Shown here one piece after another: positions 26,301 to 34,302 of a stretch of DNA of 64,000 nt. Origin of the DNA: Carboxylicivirga taeanensis (GTDB taxonomy: Bacteria > Bacteroidota > Bacteroidia > Bacteroidales > Marinilabiliaceae); assembly GCF_051851475.1 (NCBI RefSeq), contig NZ_JBPUSJ010000005.1, forward strand, positions 62,001 through 126,000. The letters run 5' to 3'. Position 1 is the first letter of the stretch, and every line of letters starts with the position of its first letter. The notes under the pieces are model-generated. The model had not been told where the DNA came from, ran no database searches, and worked only from the letters and a program-made list of their open reading frames with translations. The position numbers and the translations under genes are program-made.

Positions 26301-26891
26301 GGCGAAGATGTGAACATCCTGGTGATGGATACTGAGGTGTATTCTAACACAGGTGGTCAGTCATCTAAATCAACGCCAGTAGGTGCGGTAGCTAAGTTTG
26401 CGGCTTCTGGTAAGCGCATTCGTAAGAAAGACCTTGGTCTGATGGCTACAACTTATGGCTATGTTTACGTGGCTCAGGTGGCGATTGGTGCTAATCAGGC
26501 GCAGTACTTCAAAGCGCTAAAAGAGGCCGAGGCTTATCCTGGACCATCATTAATCATTGCTTACTCACCATGTATTGCTCACGGATTGAAGACCGGAATG
26601 GGTAAAACTCAGGCGGAAGGTAAAAATGCCGTTGAATGTGGATACTGGCACTTGTACCGTTTCAATCCTCAGCTTGAAGAGGAAGGAAAGAACCCATTTA
26701 CATTGGATTCGAAAGAGCCTCAATGGGATAAATTCCAAAGTTTCCTTAATAATGAAGTGCGTTATACAGCGCTGGCAAAATCATTCCCTGAGGAAGCGAA
26801 AGAGTTGTTCCAGCAAGCCGAGAAAAATGCTAAGTGGCGTTACAGTGGCTACAAGCGTTTGTCTGAGCTTAACTACTCTGAAGAGAAGTAA
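23352..26891 (+). CDS. nifJ: pyruvate:ferredoxin (flavodoxin) oxidoreductase
   Basis: A 1,179-residue homodimeric enzyme oxidising pyruvate with CoA to acetyl-CoA, CO2 and reduced ferredoxin, the central oxygen-sensitive step of anaerobic pyruvate use. Domains in order: TPP-pyrimidine domain (DGNHAAAHIAYMFSEVAAIYPITPSS), transketolase C-like domain, gamma domain, a two-[4Fe-4S] ferredoxin segment (CIQCNQCSYVCPHA and CTGCGNCADVCPAKT, residues about 695-760), then the TPP-binding domain with CAGCGETPY, a proximal-cluster Cys and GDGWAYDIGYGG. Full length and intact. Codon use is strongly biased (many -TC and -AC codons compared with neighbours), as expected for a highly expressed gene. A strong terminator follows. 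Confidence 0.98.
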   Translation: MAKEKKFITCDGNHAAAHIAYMFSEVAAIYPITPSSNMAENVDEWAAAGRKNIFGETVKVEEMQSEAGAAGAVHGSLQAGALTSTFTASQGLLLMIPNMYKISGELLPGVFHVSARSLAAQALSIFGDHSDVMSTRQTGFAMLATGSVQEVMDLAGIAHLASIKSRVPFMHFFDGFRTSHEIQKIEVLENEDLEPLLDQEALQAFRDNALSPEHPVTRGTAQNPDIYFQAREAANPFYEVLPDMVADYMDKISAITGRKYRPFDYYGAEDAENIIVAMGSITDTIKEVIDDLTAKGEKVGLIAVHLYRPFSAKYFFEAFPKTAKKIAVLDRTKEPGANGDPLYLDIRDLFYGKENAPIIVGGRYGLSSKDTTPAMMLSVFENLKQDEPKNQFTVGIVDDVTFTSLPLLPEFSLAAEGTFEGKFYGLGSDGTVGANKNSIKIIGDNTDKYAQAYFAYDSKKSGGITISHLRFGDTPIRSPYLVNTPDFVACHVPAYLQMYDMLKGLKDGGTFLLNCSWSEEELENHLPAYVKRYIADHKIKFYTIDATHIAKEIGLGNRTNTIMQSAFFKIANVIPYELAVEQMKKAIVKSFGKKGESIVNMNYQAVDKGGAVNEIAVPASWANEAAEVSFPTNEKAPQFIKDFVFPVNAQKGDDLPVSIFKGREDGTLPAGTTAYEKRGIAVDVPEWISDNCIQCNQCSYVCPHAAIRPFLLDEKELAGAPEGTATKKANGKGFDGLQYRIQVSALDCTGCGNCADVCPAKTKALEMKPLETQQAEIERWDYMVEEVSIKDHIMPKDMNVKASQFAQPLFEFSGACAGCGETPYIKLITQLFGDRMMIANATGCSSIYGGSAPATPYCTNKEGKGPAWANSLFEDNAEYGLGMATGVKKLRERIERKMNESMAEVNAETKAAFEKWLETKDNGNENVAASKAVVAALGNESHAVAKEILALKDYLSKKSVWIFGGDGWAYDIGYGGLDHVIASGEDVNILVMDTEVYSNTGGQSSKSTPVGAVAKFAASGKRIRKKDLGLMATTYGYVYVAQVAIGANQAQYFKALKEAEAYPGPSLIIAYSPCIAHGLKTGMGKTQAEGKNAVECGYWHLYRFNPQLEEEGKNPFTLDSKEPQWDKFQSFLNNEVRYTALAKSFPEEAKELFQQAEKNAKWRYSGYKRLSELNYSEEK

Positions 26892-26914
26892 TCAGGAAAC
26901 TAGTTTATAGGATC

Positions 26915-26944
26915 AGCCGCCCCGTTATGGGGCGGCTTTTTTTA
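26915..26944 (+). terminator. Rho-independent terminator of nifJ
   Basis: A perfect 8-bp GC stem (GCCGCCCC / GGGGCGGC) with loop GTTAT followed by eight T, 24 nt after the stop codon. Confidence 0.95.
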
Positions 26945-27105
26945 TGCACTTAACTGGAGGTTGTTGTACTCGTTATTTTATAATCAATAATGTCTAAAGT
27001 TTTGTAAATGAATGATAATTAAGATGGTATCGTTTATAATTCGTTTGGTATGTATATTCTTCTGTCTTTTTTAGAAAGTATGGTATTGCCTTTGGTTACT
27101 AGCTT

Positions 27106-27239
27106 ACTCTGGCTTAGTTATTACAGTCCTGAGAGGCAGAGTCATCGAAGGGGCTTAATAATCTGAACCTGGGCTCAATAAACTTTATTGGCCAATTGCT
27201 TTTGCCAATTAATGGGCGTACATTAACAATTGTGTACGC
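27106..27239 (+). promoter_or_regulatory. series of hairpins between nifJ and the DHOD-like gene
   Basis: Within the 445-nt gap are three inverted repeats in a row: ACTCTG...CAGAGT (27106-27142, with an inner CTTAG/CTGAG stem), ATTGGC...GCCAAT (27187-27209) and GCGTACA...TGTACGC (27216-27239). They lie 98-230 nt before the DHOD-like start codon and could be a structured leader. No promoter consensus is evident, and no family was recognised. Confidence 0.3.
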
Positions 27240-27336
27240 TGTTCAGACTAATTCATATTTAATATAAAACAATTGATTTTAACTGCTTGTTGTTTATTAG
27301 TAAGCAATTAAATAACCCTTTAATATCACCATTATT

Positions 27337-28347
27337 ATGAATTTAAAGACAACCTATATGGGGATTGAATTGAAGAACCCCATAATTATTGGAGCGAGCA
27401 ATCTGGTTTTGGATCTTGAAATGGCCAAGAAACTGGAAGCAGCTGGAGCAGCCGCTATCGTCTATAAGTCGTTATTCGAAGAGCAATTACATTTGGAAGC
27501 CGCAGAGCTGGAGGAAGAACTGCACGAATTCGATGATATTCATGCAGAAATGACCACCTTATTCCCTAATATCGAGCACTCAGGTCCTAAAGCCCACCTT
27601 TTGGCTTTAAAGCGCTTAAAGGAAACTGTGTCAATCCCCGTGATTGCCAGTTTGAACTGTACCTACGATGTAAGTTGGGTTGAGTATGCTAAATACCTCG
27701 AAGAAACGGGTGTTGATGGGCTTGAACTTAATTTTTACTCAACCATTTCAGATGTTGAAAAATCACCAGAAGAAATTGAGAACGGGCTTATTGATATTTT
27801 GAAAAAGGTCAAAGCTGCTGTAAGCATACCAGTAGGTGTAAAGCTAAGTCCGTTTTATACCAATATGATGAATGTGGTCTACCGGATGGATCATAACGGT
27901 GCTGATGGATTCGTGCTGTTTAACCGACTGTTTCAGCCTGATATCGATATTAAAGAAGAAAAGTTACGTGTGCCATATAATCTGAGTCATAAGGGAGATA
28001 ACCGTTTAGCTCTTCGTTTTGCCGGGCTATTAGCCTGTAATCTGAACTCTGGTATTTGCAGTAATACGGGTATTCATGATGGAGAAGATGTTATCACCAT
28101 GTTACTGGCTGGTGCCAACGCTGTGCAGGTGGTGAGTACAGTGTATAAAAACGGCGTTATCCAGATAACGCGCATGCTGGACGAATTGTCGGCATGGATG
28201 AAGGATAAAGGTTACGAACAGATTGATGATTTTAAAGGTAAATTGTGCAAGAAAAATGTGGCCGACCCGAATGCCTACAGACGGGCACAATATGTCGATT
28301 ACCTGATGAATGCAAAGGAGTACACTAAAAAGTACCCCATTACCTAG
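27337..28347 (+). CDS. dihydroorotate-dehydrogenase-like flavoprotein
   Basis: A 336-residue FMN TIM-barrel protein of the DHOD-like family. It starts MNLKTTYMGIELKNPIIIGAS, as class 1 dihydroorotate dehydrogenases do, and keeps the phosphate-binding GANAVQVVSTVYKNG segment and SNTGIHDGEDV. SLNCTYDVSWVEYAKYLEETGVDGLELN covers the substrate region. Members of this branch often sit beside nifJ in Bacteroidota and are annotated as DHOD-like; orotate synthesis is not certain and a fumarate- or other reductase role remains possible. No pyr genes are adjacent. It has its own terminator. Confidence 0.85.
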   Translation: MNLKTTYMGIELKNPIIIGASNLVLDLEMAKKLEAAGAAAIVYKSLFEEQLHLEAAELEEELHEFDDIHAEMTTLFPNIEHSGPKAHLLALKRLKETVSIPVIASLNCTYDVSWVEYAKYLEETGVDGLELNFYSTISDVEKSPEEIENGLIDILKKVKAAVSIPVGVKLSPFYTNMMNVVYRMDHNGADGFVLFNRLFQPDIDIKEEKLRVPYNLSHKGDNRLALRFAGLLACNLNSGICSNTGIHDGEDVITMLLAGANAVQVVSTVYKNGVIQITRMLDELSAWMKDKGYEQIDDFKGKLCKKNVADPNAYRRAQYVDYLMNAKEYTKKYPIT

Positions 28348-28373
28348 ATAGTTTAACTATAATAATTATACTA

Positions 28374-28409
28374 ATGAGCAGTCTCTTGTGTGAGCTGCTC
28401 ATTTTTTTG
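28374..28409 (+). terminator. terminator of the DHOD-like gene
   Basis: An 8-bp stem (ATGAGCAG / CTGCTCAT) with an inner CTC/GAG pairing, followed by six T, 27 nt after the stop codon. Confidence 0.88.
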
Positions 28410-28490
28410 TGCTAATTTGAAAGGTTATTTTCTCAGCTATCCCAGTTGCTGTGGGCTAAGTAGCAGATAATGGTTATATTGCTTATGTAT

Positions 28491-28504
28491 GACAAATGTT
28501 TGTC
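28491..28504. promoter_or_regulatory. palindrome upstream of ppdK
   Basis: GACAAA-TG-TTTGTC, symmetrical apart from its central two bases, lies 190 nt before the ppdK start codon. Its size suits a dimeric regulator of the CRP/FNR type, but the identity is unknown. The rest of 28,410-28,693 is AT-rich, with no full promoter match. Confidence 0.3.
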
Positions 28505-28693
28505 GATCGATAAATAAATGGATAAATGCCGAACCTTTCGTTAATGACAATTTAATATATAATACAAATACTGAAAGCGGGTTTCTCGATTTTTTTTGTT
28601 TATTTGTAAGGGCTTTGGAGTTTTCCTTCAAAGGCGCAAGAAAAAAAATCCGTTCAACTAACTTTTTTAAAATCTAAAATTAAAAATCTAAGT

Positions 28694-31408
28694 ATGAGTA
28701 ATAAACGCGTTTACACCTTCGGTGACGGAAAAGCTGAAGGTAGAGCTGATATGAAAAATCTGCTAGGAGGCAAGGGAGCAAACCTTGCTGAAATGAATCT
28801 GATCGGGGTGCCGGTGCCGGCAGGTTTTACAATTACAACTGAGGTATGTACCGAGTATAATCAAAAAGGTCGTGAGGCTGTGGTTGAACTCATGAAGGCA
28901 GAGGTTGAAGCAGGAATTGCTGCAACTGAAAAAGTTATGAATGCTAAGTTTGGTTCTAAAGGCGAGGCATTTCCCCTTTTACTGTCCGTTCGTTCAGGCG
29001 CTCGTGTGTCTATGCCGGGGATGATGAATACCGTATTGAACCTGGGGATGAATGACGACGCTGTTAAAATAGTCGCCGAAAAATCAGGAAACGAAAAATT
29101 CGCCTACGATTCATACCGTCGCTTTATTCACATGTATGGTGATGTGGTAATGGGAGTAGATGGCGAAGAAGGTGAGCACGATCCGTTTGAAATGGTGCTG
29201 GATCGCATAAAAGAAGCCAAAGGCTACGACTCAGATGCTGATTTTACAGCAGAAGACTTAAAAGGTATTGTTGAAGAATATAAAGCGGTGGTAAAAGAGC
29301 GCGCAGGGAAAGATTTTCCAACTGATCCGTGGGAGCAGTTATGGGGAGCTATCTGTGCTGTTTTTGATTCGTGGAATACACCGCGTGCCATATTGTATCG
29401 TCAAAAGGAGCAGATTCCTGAAGAATGGGGAACAGCTGTTAACGTGCAGGCAATGGTCTATGGAAACATGGGTGAAACATCAGCCACTGGTGTGTGTTTC
29501 TCGCGTGATGCGGCCACCGGAGAAGACCAGTTCAATGGCGAATATTTGGTGAATGCCCAGGGCGAAGATGTGGTAGCAGGTGTGCGCACCCCTCTTGAAA
29601 TCACAAAGATTGGTTCTCAGCGTTGGGCCGAGCGCAATGGCACCTCAGAAGCTGATCGTTTAGCTAAATTCCCATCTCTGGAAGAGGCCATGCCCCAATT
29701 ATATGCTGAGTTAAATGCTGTCCAGCAGAAGTTGGAAGATCACTACAGCGACATGCAGGATATGGAGTTTACCGTGCAGGACGGTAAGCTGTGGATGCTT
29801 CAAACGCGCAATGGAAAGCGAACTGGTGCTGCCATGGTAAAAATGGCCATTGATATGCTGGAAGAAGGGCGTATTGATGAGAAGACAGCTGTTTTGCGCC
29901 AGGAGCCCAATAAACTGGATGAGTTATTACACCCGGTATTTGATAAAGAAGCGATTGCTAAAGCCAACGTGCTAAGTAAGGGCTTGCCAGCCTCACCAGG
30001 AGCGGCTACAGGTAAAATCGTTTTTACGGCCGATGCCGCTGAACAGTGGGCGGCTCGTGGAGAAAAAGTAATCTTGGTTCGTCGGGAAACTTCGCCTGAA
30101 GATTTAGCAGGTATGTATGCGGCCGAAGGTATCTTAACCGAGCGTGGTGGTATGACTTCTCATGCAGCTGTAGTGGCCCGTGGGATGGGTAAGTGCTGTG
30201 TGTCTTCAGCCGCCGGTATTTCAGTGTCGCACACTGCTTTAAAAATTAAAGGAGTTGAATTTAAAGAAGGTGATTTCATCTCATTGAACGGAACCACGGG
30301 TGAAGTTTACGAAGGCGAGGTGGCAACTATTACGCCGTCTTTGGATGGTGACTTTGCTAAAATTATGGATTTAGCCGAGAGGCATTCGCGTATGTACGTT
30401 CGTACCAATGCCGATACGCCCGCTGATGCACAAACGGCTCGCGAGTTTGGGGCTAAAGGAATTGGGCTTTGCCGCACCGAGCACATGTTCTTCGAAGGTG
30501 ATCGTATTTGGAAAATGCGGGAGATGATTCTGGCTGAGAACGAAGAAGGACGCAAGGCTGCACTGGCTAAACTACTGCCAATTCAGCGCGAAGATTTCTA
30601 TGGTATCCTTAAGGCGATGGATGGATTCGGCGTCACTATTCGCCTGTTAGATCCGCCGTTGCATGAGTTTACGCCAAATGATGCCGCTTCACAAAAGGAA
30701 ATGGCTGAAAAGTTAGGCGTTGCTGTTGAGGTTGTTAAAGATAAAGTTGAAAGCCTACACGAATTTAACCCGATGCTGGGGCACCGTGGCTGTCGATTAG
30801 GAAACACCTATCCCGAAATTACAGAGATGCAGGCACGTGCAATTATTGAGGCTGCTTGTGAACTGAAGAAGGAAGGGTTTGATCCGAAACCAGAAATTAT
30901 GGTGCCGTTGATTGGAACGGTTAAGGAGCTGAAGATGCAGGAAGAAATCATCCGTACAACAGCTGCAAAAGTGTTTGAAGAAAAAGGTATGGAGGTTGAC
31001 TATTTGGTAGGTACCATGATTGAGATTCCTCGTGCAGCACTAACAGCGGATGAAGTTGCTGAAGTAGCTGAATTTTTCTCTTTCGGTACTAACGACTTAA
31101 CCCAGATGACTTTTGGTTATTCGCGCGATGATGCTGGTAAATTCTTACCGGTTTACATCGAGAAAGGAATTCTGAAGCAAGATCCATTCCAGGCTCTGGA
31201 TCAAACAGGTGTTGGTCAGTTAGTTGAAATGGGCTGCGACAAAGGTCGTTCGGCACGTCCGGATCTGAAATTAGGTATTTGTGGTGAGCATGGTGGTGAG
31301 CCATCATCGGTAGAGTTCTGCCACCGTACCGGTTTAGATTATGTGTCATGTTCGCCTTTCCGTGTGCCAATTGCCCGTTTGGCAGCAGCACAAGCTAACC
31401 TTCGTTAA
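28694..31408 (+). CDS. ppdK: pyruvate, phosphate dikinase
   Basis: A 904-residue cytoplasmic enzyme interconverting pyruvate + ATP + phosphate and phosphoenolpyruvate + AMP + pyrophosphate. The order is: N-terminal ATP-grasp domain (LGGKGANLAEM, SVRSGARVSMPGMMNTVLNLG), central phosphohistidine domain (GGMTSHAAVVARGMGKCC, with H490 as the swinging residue), and C-terminal PEP-binding barrel (LCRTEHMFF, GTNDLTQMTFGYSRDD, CGEHGGEP). Full length. With nifJ two genes upstream this makes a pyruvate node: PPDK either conserves pyrophosphate energy in glycolysis or runs toward PEP. It has its own terminator. Codon bias is high, like nifJ. Confidence 0.98.
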   Translation: MSNKRVYTFGDGKAEGRADMKNLLGGKGANLAEMNLIGVPVPAGFTITTEVCTEYNQKGREAVVELMKAEVEAGIAATEKVMNAKFGSKGEAFPLLLSVRSGARVSMPGMMNTVLNLGMNDDAVKIVAEKSGNEKFAYDSYRRFIHMYGDVVMGVDGEEGEHDPFEMVLDRIKEAKGYDSDADFTAEDLKGIVEEYKAVVKERAGKDFPTDPWEQLWGAICAVFDSWNTPRAILYRQKEQIPEEWGTAVNVQAMVYGNMGETSATGVCFSRDAATGEDQFNGEYLVNAQGEDVVAGVRTPLEITKIGSQRWAERNGTSEADRLAKFPSLEEAMPQLYAELNAVQQKLEDHYSDMQDMEFTVQDGKLWMLQTRNGKRTGAAMVKMAIDMLEEGRIDEKTAVLRQEPNKLDELLHPVFDKEAIAKANVLSKGLPASPGAATGKIVFTADAAEQWAARGEKVILVRRETSPEDLAGMYAAEGILTERGGMTSHAAVVARGMGKCCVSSAAGISVSHTALKIKGVEFKEGDFISLNGTTGEVYEGEVATITPSLDGDFAKIMDLAERHSRMYVRTNADTPADAQTAREFGAKGIGLCRTEHMFFEGDRIWKMREMILAENEEGRKAALAKLLPIQREDFYGILKAMDGFGVTIRLLDPPLHEFTPNDAASQKEMAEKLGVAVEVVKDKVESLHEFNPMLGHRGCRLGNTYPEITEMQARAIIEAACELKKEGFDPKPEIMVPLIGTVKELKMQEEIIRTTAAKVFEEKGMEVDYLVGTMIEIPRAALTADEVAEVAEFFSFGTNDLTQMTFGYSRDDAGKFLPVYIEKGILKQDPFQALDQTGVGQLVEMGCDKGRSARPDLKLGICGEHGGEPSSVEFCHRTGLDYVSCSPFRVPIARLAAAQANLR

Positions 31409-31433
31409 GAAATTCTAAAGTAATAAACCTATA

Positions 31434-31466
31434 AAAGGTCGCTCAGTAGTGGGCGACCTTTTTTTA
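31434..31466 (+). terminator. terminator of ppdK
   Basis: A 12-bp stem (AAAGGTCGCTCA / TGGGCGACCTTT, one G-T pair) with loop GTAG followed by a T run. It also faces the convergent gene ending at 31472. Confidence 0.9.
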
Positions 31467-31471
31467 TTCTA

Positions 31472-32011
31472 TCACACAGATTCTATTTCATCAATAAGGG
31501 CCTGTGCCTGATCTCTCAATGGTTTATATTGCTTGTACGCCCATATTGCACCGGTGGTTAAAGCAATTCCAATCGCCCCCAGGAATATTAGTTGGGTCAG
31601 CAGAGCATTGGTACAATTCGCTGCATTTAATGTTAAGCCGATATCCACCAAAAGAATTCCGGGAATAATCCCTAAAGTTCGGAGCCAAAAAAGTTGGTAG
31701 CGGTTAACAGCGTTTTTGAGCATGAGCAGAGTAGGCTGAGAATAATCCACTTCACTATATTCTTTTTGGTATTTCCTAAACAGGAAGGCAAATGATATCA
31801 TGGCAGTTAAAAAGCACAAGGTGCTGATAATCTCTTTGTAAGAGCTTCCCTCTACGATGTGTATCGCAATGATAAGTAGGTAGAAGGGACATAAAACCCA
31901 ATATAAGATTTGTAATCCTTTGCTGATTCCAGCGTAATGGGCATCTTTTGTTTTAAGCTGTTTGATTAAACTGGTCAATTGGGGGTCTTGTATATTGCTA
32001 TTTTTCATCAC
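31472..32011 (-). CDS. small membrane protein paired with an ECF sigma factor
   Basis: A 179-residue protein with four predicted transmembrane segments in two pairs (about residues 35-52, 60-78, 108-128 and 138-160) and charged N- and C-terminal ends of about 30 and 20 residues. It was not matched to a named family. Its start overlaps the sigma-factor gene by 14 nt, so the two are translated from one transcript. In this position Bacteroidota often encode an anti-sigma factor or a membrane sensor that holds the sigma (inference). Start: ATG at 32011 or the next codon at 32008. Confidence 0.7.
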   Translation of the reverse strand: MMKNSNIQDPQLTSLIKQLKTKDAHYAGISKGLQILYWVLCPFYLLIIAIHIVEGSSYKEIISTLCFLTAMISFAFLFRKYQKEYSEVDYSQPTLLMLKNAVNRYQLFWLRTLGIIPGILLVDIGLTLNAANCTNALLTQLIFLGAIGIALTTGAIWAYKQYKPLRDQAQALIDEIESV

Positions 32012-32516
32012 TTTTGTTGTTTAGTTTGTTTTTGAGGTGGTTTTTGATGCGGTGAATTTTTACTTTAACATTTGCTTCTGAAATGCCAATGATGTCACTA
32101 ATTTCTTTCATGCTAAGGCCTTCAAGCATTAAGGAAACAAGTGCTTTGTCAATAACAGAAAGCGTGTTCAGTTCGTTTTGGATCCGTTCTAAACGTTGTT
32201 CTTCCAATAGTTTTTGATCTCTTTCATAATCATCAATGATGGCGCATAGGTTTTCTGTGCCGGCATTCACAATAAGTTTCAGGTGCTTATATGATTTGCT
32301 GTTGTAGCTCAGTGCAGTGTTCACAGCCACCCGATAAACCCATGTATTGATGGATGAATCGTTTCGAAAGTTGCTCAGGCTCTTCCAGATATTTAACAGT
32401 ATTTCCTGATACATGTCTTTCCGATCGTCAGTATTTGTGTTGTAATAAGAGCAGATTCGCCTAATTCGTTGTTGGTTATCTGCTACGATCGCATTAAATA
32501 GTTCTTCTTTCTTCAA
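31998..32516 (-). CDS. ECF-type RNA polymerase sigma factor
   Basis: A 172-residue sigma-70 protein with region 2 (DRKDMYQEILLNIWKSLSNFRNDSSINTWVYRVAVNTAL, about residues 30-70) and region 4 (LNTLSVIDKALVSLMLEGLSMKEISDIIGISEANVKVKIHRIKNHLKNKL, about 115-165), with no region 1 or 3. This is the layout of group 4 (ECF) sigmas. It is the first gene of a two-gene operon with the small membrane protein. A TGTAAC word on the minus strand at 32570-32565, 17 nt before TACTAAT, could be an autoregulated promoter (weak inference). The regulon is unknown. Confidence 0.92.
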   Translation of the reverse strand: MKKEELFNAIVADNQQRIRRICSYYNTNTDDRKDMYQEILLNIWKSLSNFRNDSSINTWVYRVAVNTALSYNSKSYKHLKLIVNAGTENLCAIIDDYERDQKLLEEQRLERIQNELNTLSVIDKALVSLMLEGLSMKEISDIIGISEANVKVKIHRIKNHLKNKLNNKSDEK

Positions 32517-32650
32517 TGTGTTAAGAGTTTGTTCTGTCTAATTAGTACCCCAAAGGGCGGGATAGTTACAAAAAAACGGTCTGAATTTTAGAAAAAAAAT
32601 CTCACGCATCCATAAAATATCCGGAATGACATCAGTATTAATGTAAATCC

Positions 32651-32658
32651 TATCTTTG
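32651..32658 (+). promoter_or_regulatory. -7 element of ruvX-def
   Basis: TATCTTTG matches TAnnTTTG and puts the transcription start within a few nt of the GTG at 32669, which would make the ruvX message almost leaderless. No -33 box is seen. Confidence 0.5.
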
Positions 32659-32668
32659 CAGAAAAAAA

Positions 32669-33085
32669 GTGGGACGAATATTAGCAATTGATTACGGGCG
32701 TAAAAAAAGTGGTGTGGCTGTGACCGATCCATTGCAGATTATTGCGAATGGTTTAACTACCGTTTCTTCACATGAACTGTTTGATTTTCTGGTGAAGTAC
32801 ATGCAGGAAGAACCGGTTGATAAGATTGTGATGGGCTACCCAACACAGACAAGTGGCGAGGAATCGGAGTCGATGAAGTACATTGAGCCTTTTGTAAATC
32901 GCCTCAAAAAAAACTACCCCGATTTACCTATTGAATGGGTTGATGAGCGTTTTACATCAAAAATTGCTTTTCAGGCTATGATTGATGGCGGCTTAAAGAA
33001 AAAAGCGCGGCAAAACAAAGCCATGATTGATAAAGTGAGTGCCACTATTATATTACAAACTTACCTTGAGCAAACACGCTTATGA
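32669..33085 (+). CDS. ruvX: RuvX/YqgF, Holliday-junction-resolvase-like nuclease
   Basis: A 138-residue RNase H-fold protein. The GTG start at 32669 gives MGRILAIDYGRKKSGVA, the conserved first strand with the catalytic Asp8. GYPTQTSGEESESM, then EWVDERFTS and DKVSATIILQTYLE carry the other acidic residues. YqgF proteins process the 5' end of 16S rRNA precursors in E. coli and are also proposed junction resolvases. The stop codon overlaps the def ATG (ATGA at 33082-33085), so the two are coupled, an arrangement common in Bacteroidota. Confidence 0.94.
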   Translation: MGRILAIDYGRKKSGVAVTDPLQIIANGLTTVSSHELFDFLVKYMQEEPVDKIVMGYPTQTSGEESESMKYIEPFVNRLKKNYPDLPIEWVDERFTSKIAFQAMIDGGLKKKARQNKAMIDKVSATIILQTYLEQTRL

Positions 33086-33597
33086 TTCTCACAGTGCTTC
33101 AAGATGGCCATCCGGTTTTAAGGCAGGTCGCTAAGGCTATTACGCCATCTTATCCCAATTTATCGCAATTAATTAAAGATATGTGGTCCACCATGTATCG
33201 CTGCGATGGAATTGGTTTGGCTGCTCCGCAAGTTGGGCACTCTGTTCGCTTGTTTGTGATTGATTTAGACGTTTATAAAGATGAACACCCCGAGTTGAAG
33301 GGGTTTAAAAAAGTATTCATTAATCCGCAGCTGGAGATTGTTGGTGCCCAAAAGGTGCGTCTGTCTGAAGGCTGTTTGAGCTTGCCGGGAGTTTTTAAAA
33401 AAGTAAAACGCCCGGCTAAAATTCATATTTCTTACCAGAATGAAGCTTTTGAAGAGGTCCACGAGACCTACGAGGGCTTTGCTTCACGGGTTATTCAACA
33501 CGAATATGACCATTTAGAAGGCCGCCTGTTTATCGATTATCAAGGCTTTATCGGGAAATTAGTCGACCGAGTGCTAAAGGTGCTGCGGGGCCGGTGA
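33082..33597 (+). CDS. def: peptide deformylase
   Basis: A 171-residue iron/zinc hydrolase removing formyl groups from nascent protein N-termini. All three motifs are intact: GIGLAAPQVG (44-53 region), EGCLSLPG (metal Cys98) and HEYDH (H140, E141, H144). It is coupled to ruvX by an ATGA overlap. The last 24 nt overlap, tail to tail, the stop end of the unknown membrane protein gene on the other strand, leaving no room for a terminator between them. Confidence 0.96.
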   Translation: MILTVLQDGHPVLRQVAKAITPSYPNLSQLIKDMWSTMYRCDGIGLAAPQVGHSVRLFVIDLDVYKDEHPELKGFKKVFINPQLEIVGAQKVRLSEGCLSLPGVFKKVKRPAKIHISYQNEAFEEVHETYEGFASRVIQHEYDHLEGRLFIDYQGFIGKLVDRVLKVLRGR

Positions 33598-34302
33598 TTG
33601 TTGCTTGCTAACCTGTGGTTGAGCTATAATGTAGTAGTGCCTCAGGTAAATCAAAAAGGCCGCGATAAAGCAGGTTTCGGAAAAAATTTTGCACACCTCT
33701 TCTGTTATGGTACCCAAATGATGAATGGCATGCAACTTATCTTGATTCGTGCTTACTAATTGGGCAAGGGTGTCGTCGTTTGTAACGATGTCCAGTACAA
33801 CAGAGGCCGCTAAAAGTGCGCCTCCCAAAATTAACACCAGTAAACCGGGTTTGCAGTTTAGGAGTTGATGGCGAAACTTAGCCAGAGTTACCAGGCCAAT
33901 GACTCCATAAAGAAGAATGATGACATCATCAATTCGGTCTGATAAGCTGGTTTCCTGAATTTGCAACACATGGTGGATAAAATGGTCCATTTTTTCATGA
34001 ATCATAAACTGCTCATCCATGGCTAAAAACACAAATCCAATACTGATAAGAAGCCAAAGAAGTGAAGAGGATGACGCGTAATTGTGTTGGATAAAATAAA
34101 TAGCACTGGTTATTAGCGCAACAATCAGCAATAATAATACCGAGTAGTCGGTACCTAGTCCATACTCTTCAAATTCGGTACTGACATTGAGTTTGTAGAT
34201 GCCGCTGAATATTACAAACAATATAAATAGGCTGCTGATGAGGTGGCAGAAAAGAAAAATCGATAGCGGGCTGACTCTTTTTAGGTTAAATAGGCTTATC
34301 AT
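33574..34302 (-). CDS. unknown polytopic membrane protein with His/acid-rich motif
   Basis: A 242-residue protein with about six predicted transmembrane helices and no recognised family. Two polar stretches stand out. One is FLAMDEQFMIHEKMDHFIHHVL after the third helix (about residues 92-113), with Asp, Glu and His spaced as in metal or haem ligands. The other is HAIHHLGTITEEVCKIFSE before the last helix (about 190-210). Together they might form a metal-dependent site facing the membrane surface, as in some membrane hydrolases and desaturase-like proteins (inference). The gene converges on def with a 24-nt coding overlap and diverges from the exopolysaccharide cluster. Confidence 0.75.
   Translation of the reverse strand: MISLFNLKRVSPLSIFLFCHLISSLFILFVIFSGIYKLNVSTEFEEYGLGTDYSVLLLLIVALITSAIYFIQHNYASSSSLLWLLISIGFVFLAMDEQFMIHEKMDHFIHHVLQIQETSLSDRIDDVIILLYGVIGLVTLAKFRHQLLNCKPGLLVLILGGALLAASVVLDIVTNDDTLAQLVSTNQDKLHAIHHLGTITEEVCKIFSETCFIAAFLIYLRHYYIIAQPQVSKQQSPAPQHL

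Noticed and set aside
27128..27182. TPP riboswitch-like words CTGAGA and TGAACCTG between nifJ and the DHOD-like gene
   Set aside because: The 5' GGGGTGC and 3' AGGGA segments of the aptamer are missing and the spacing does not form the required helices.
28489..28677. 62-codon frame upstream of ppdK
   Set aside because: No similarity or signal, AT-driven composition, and it covers the likely ppdK leader.
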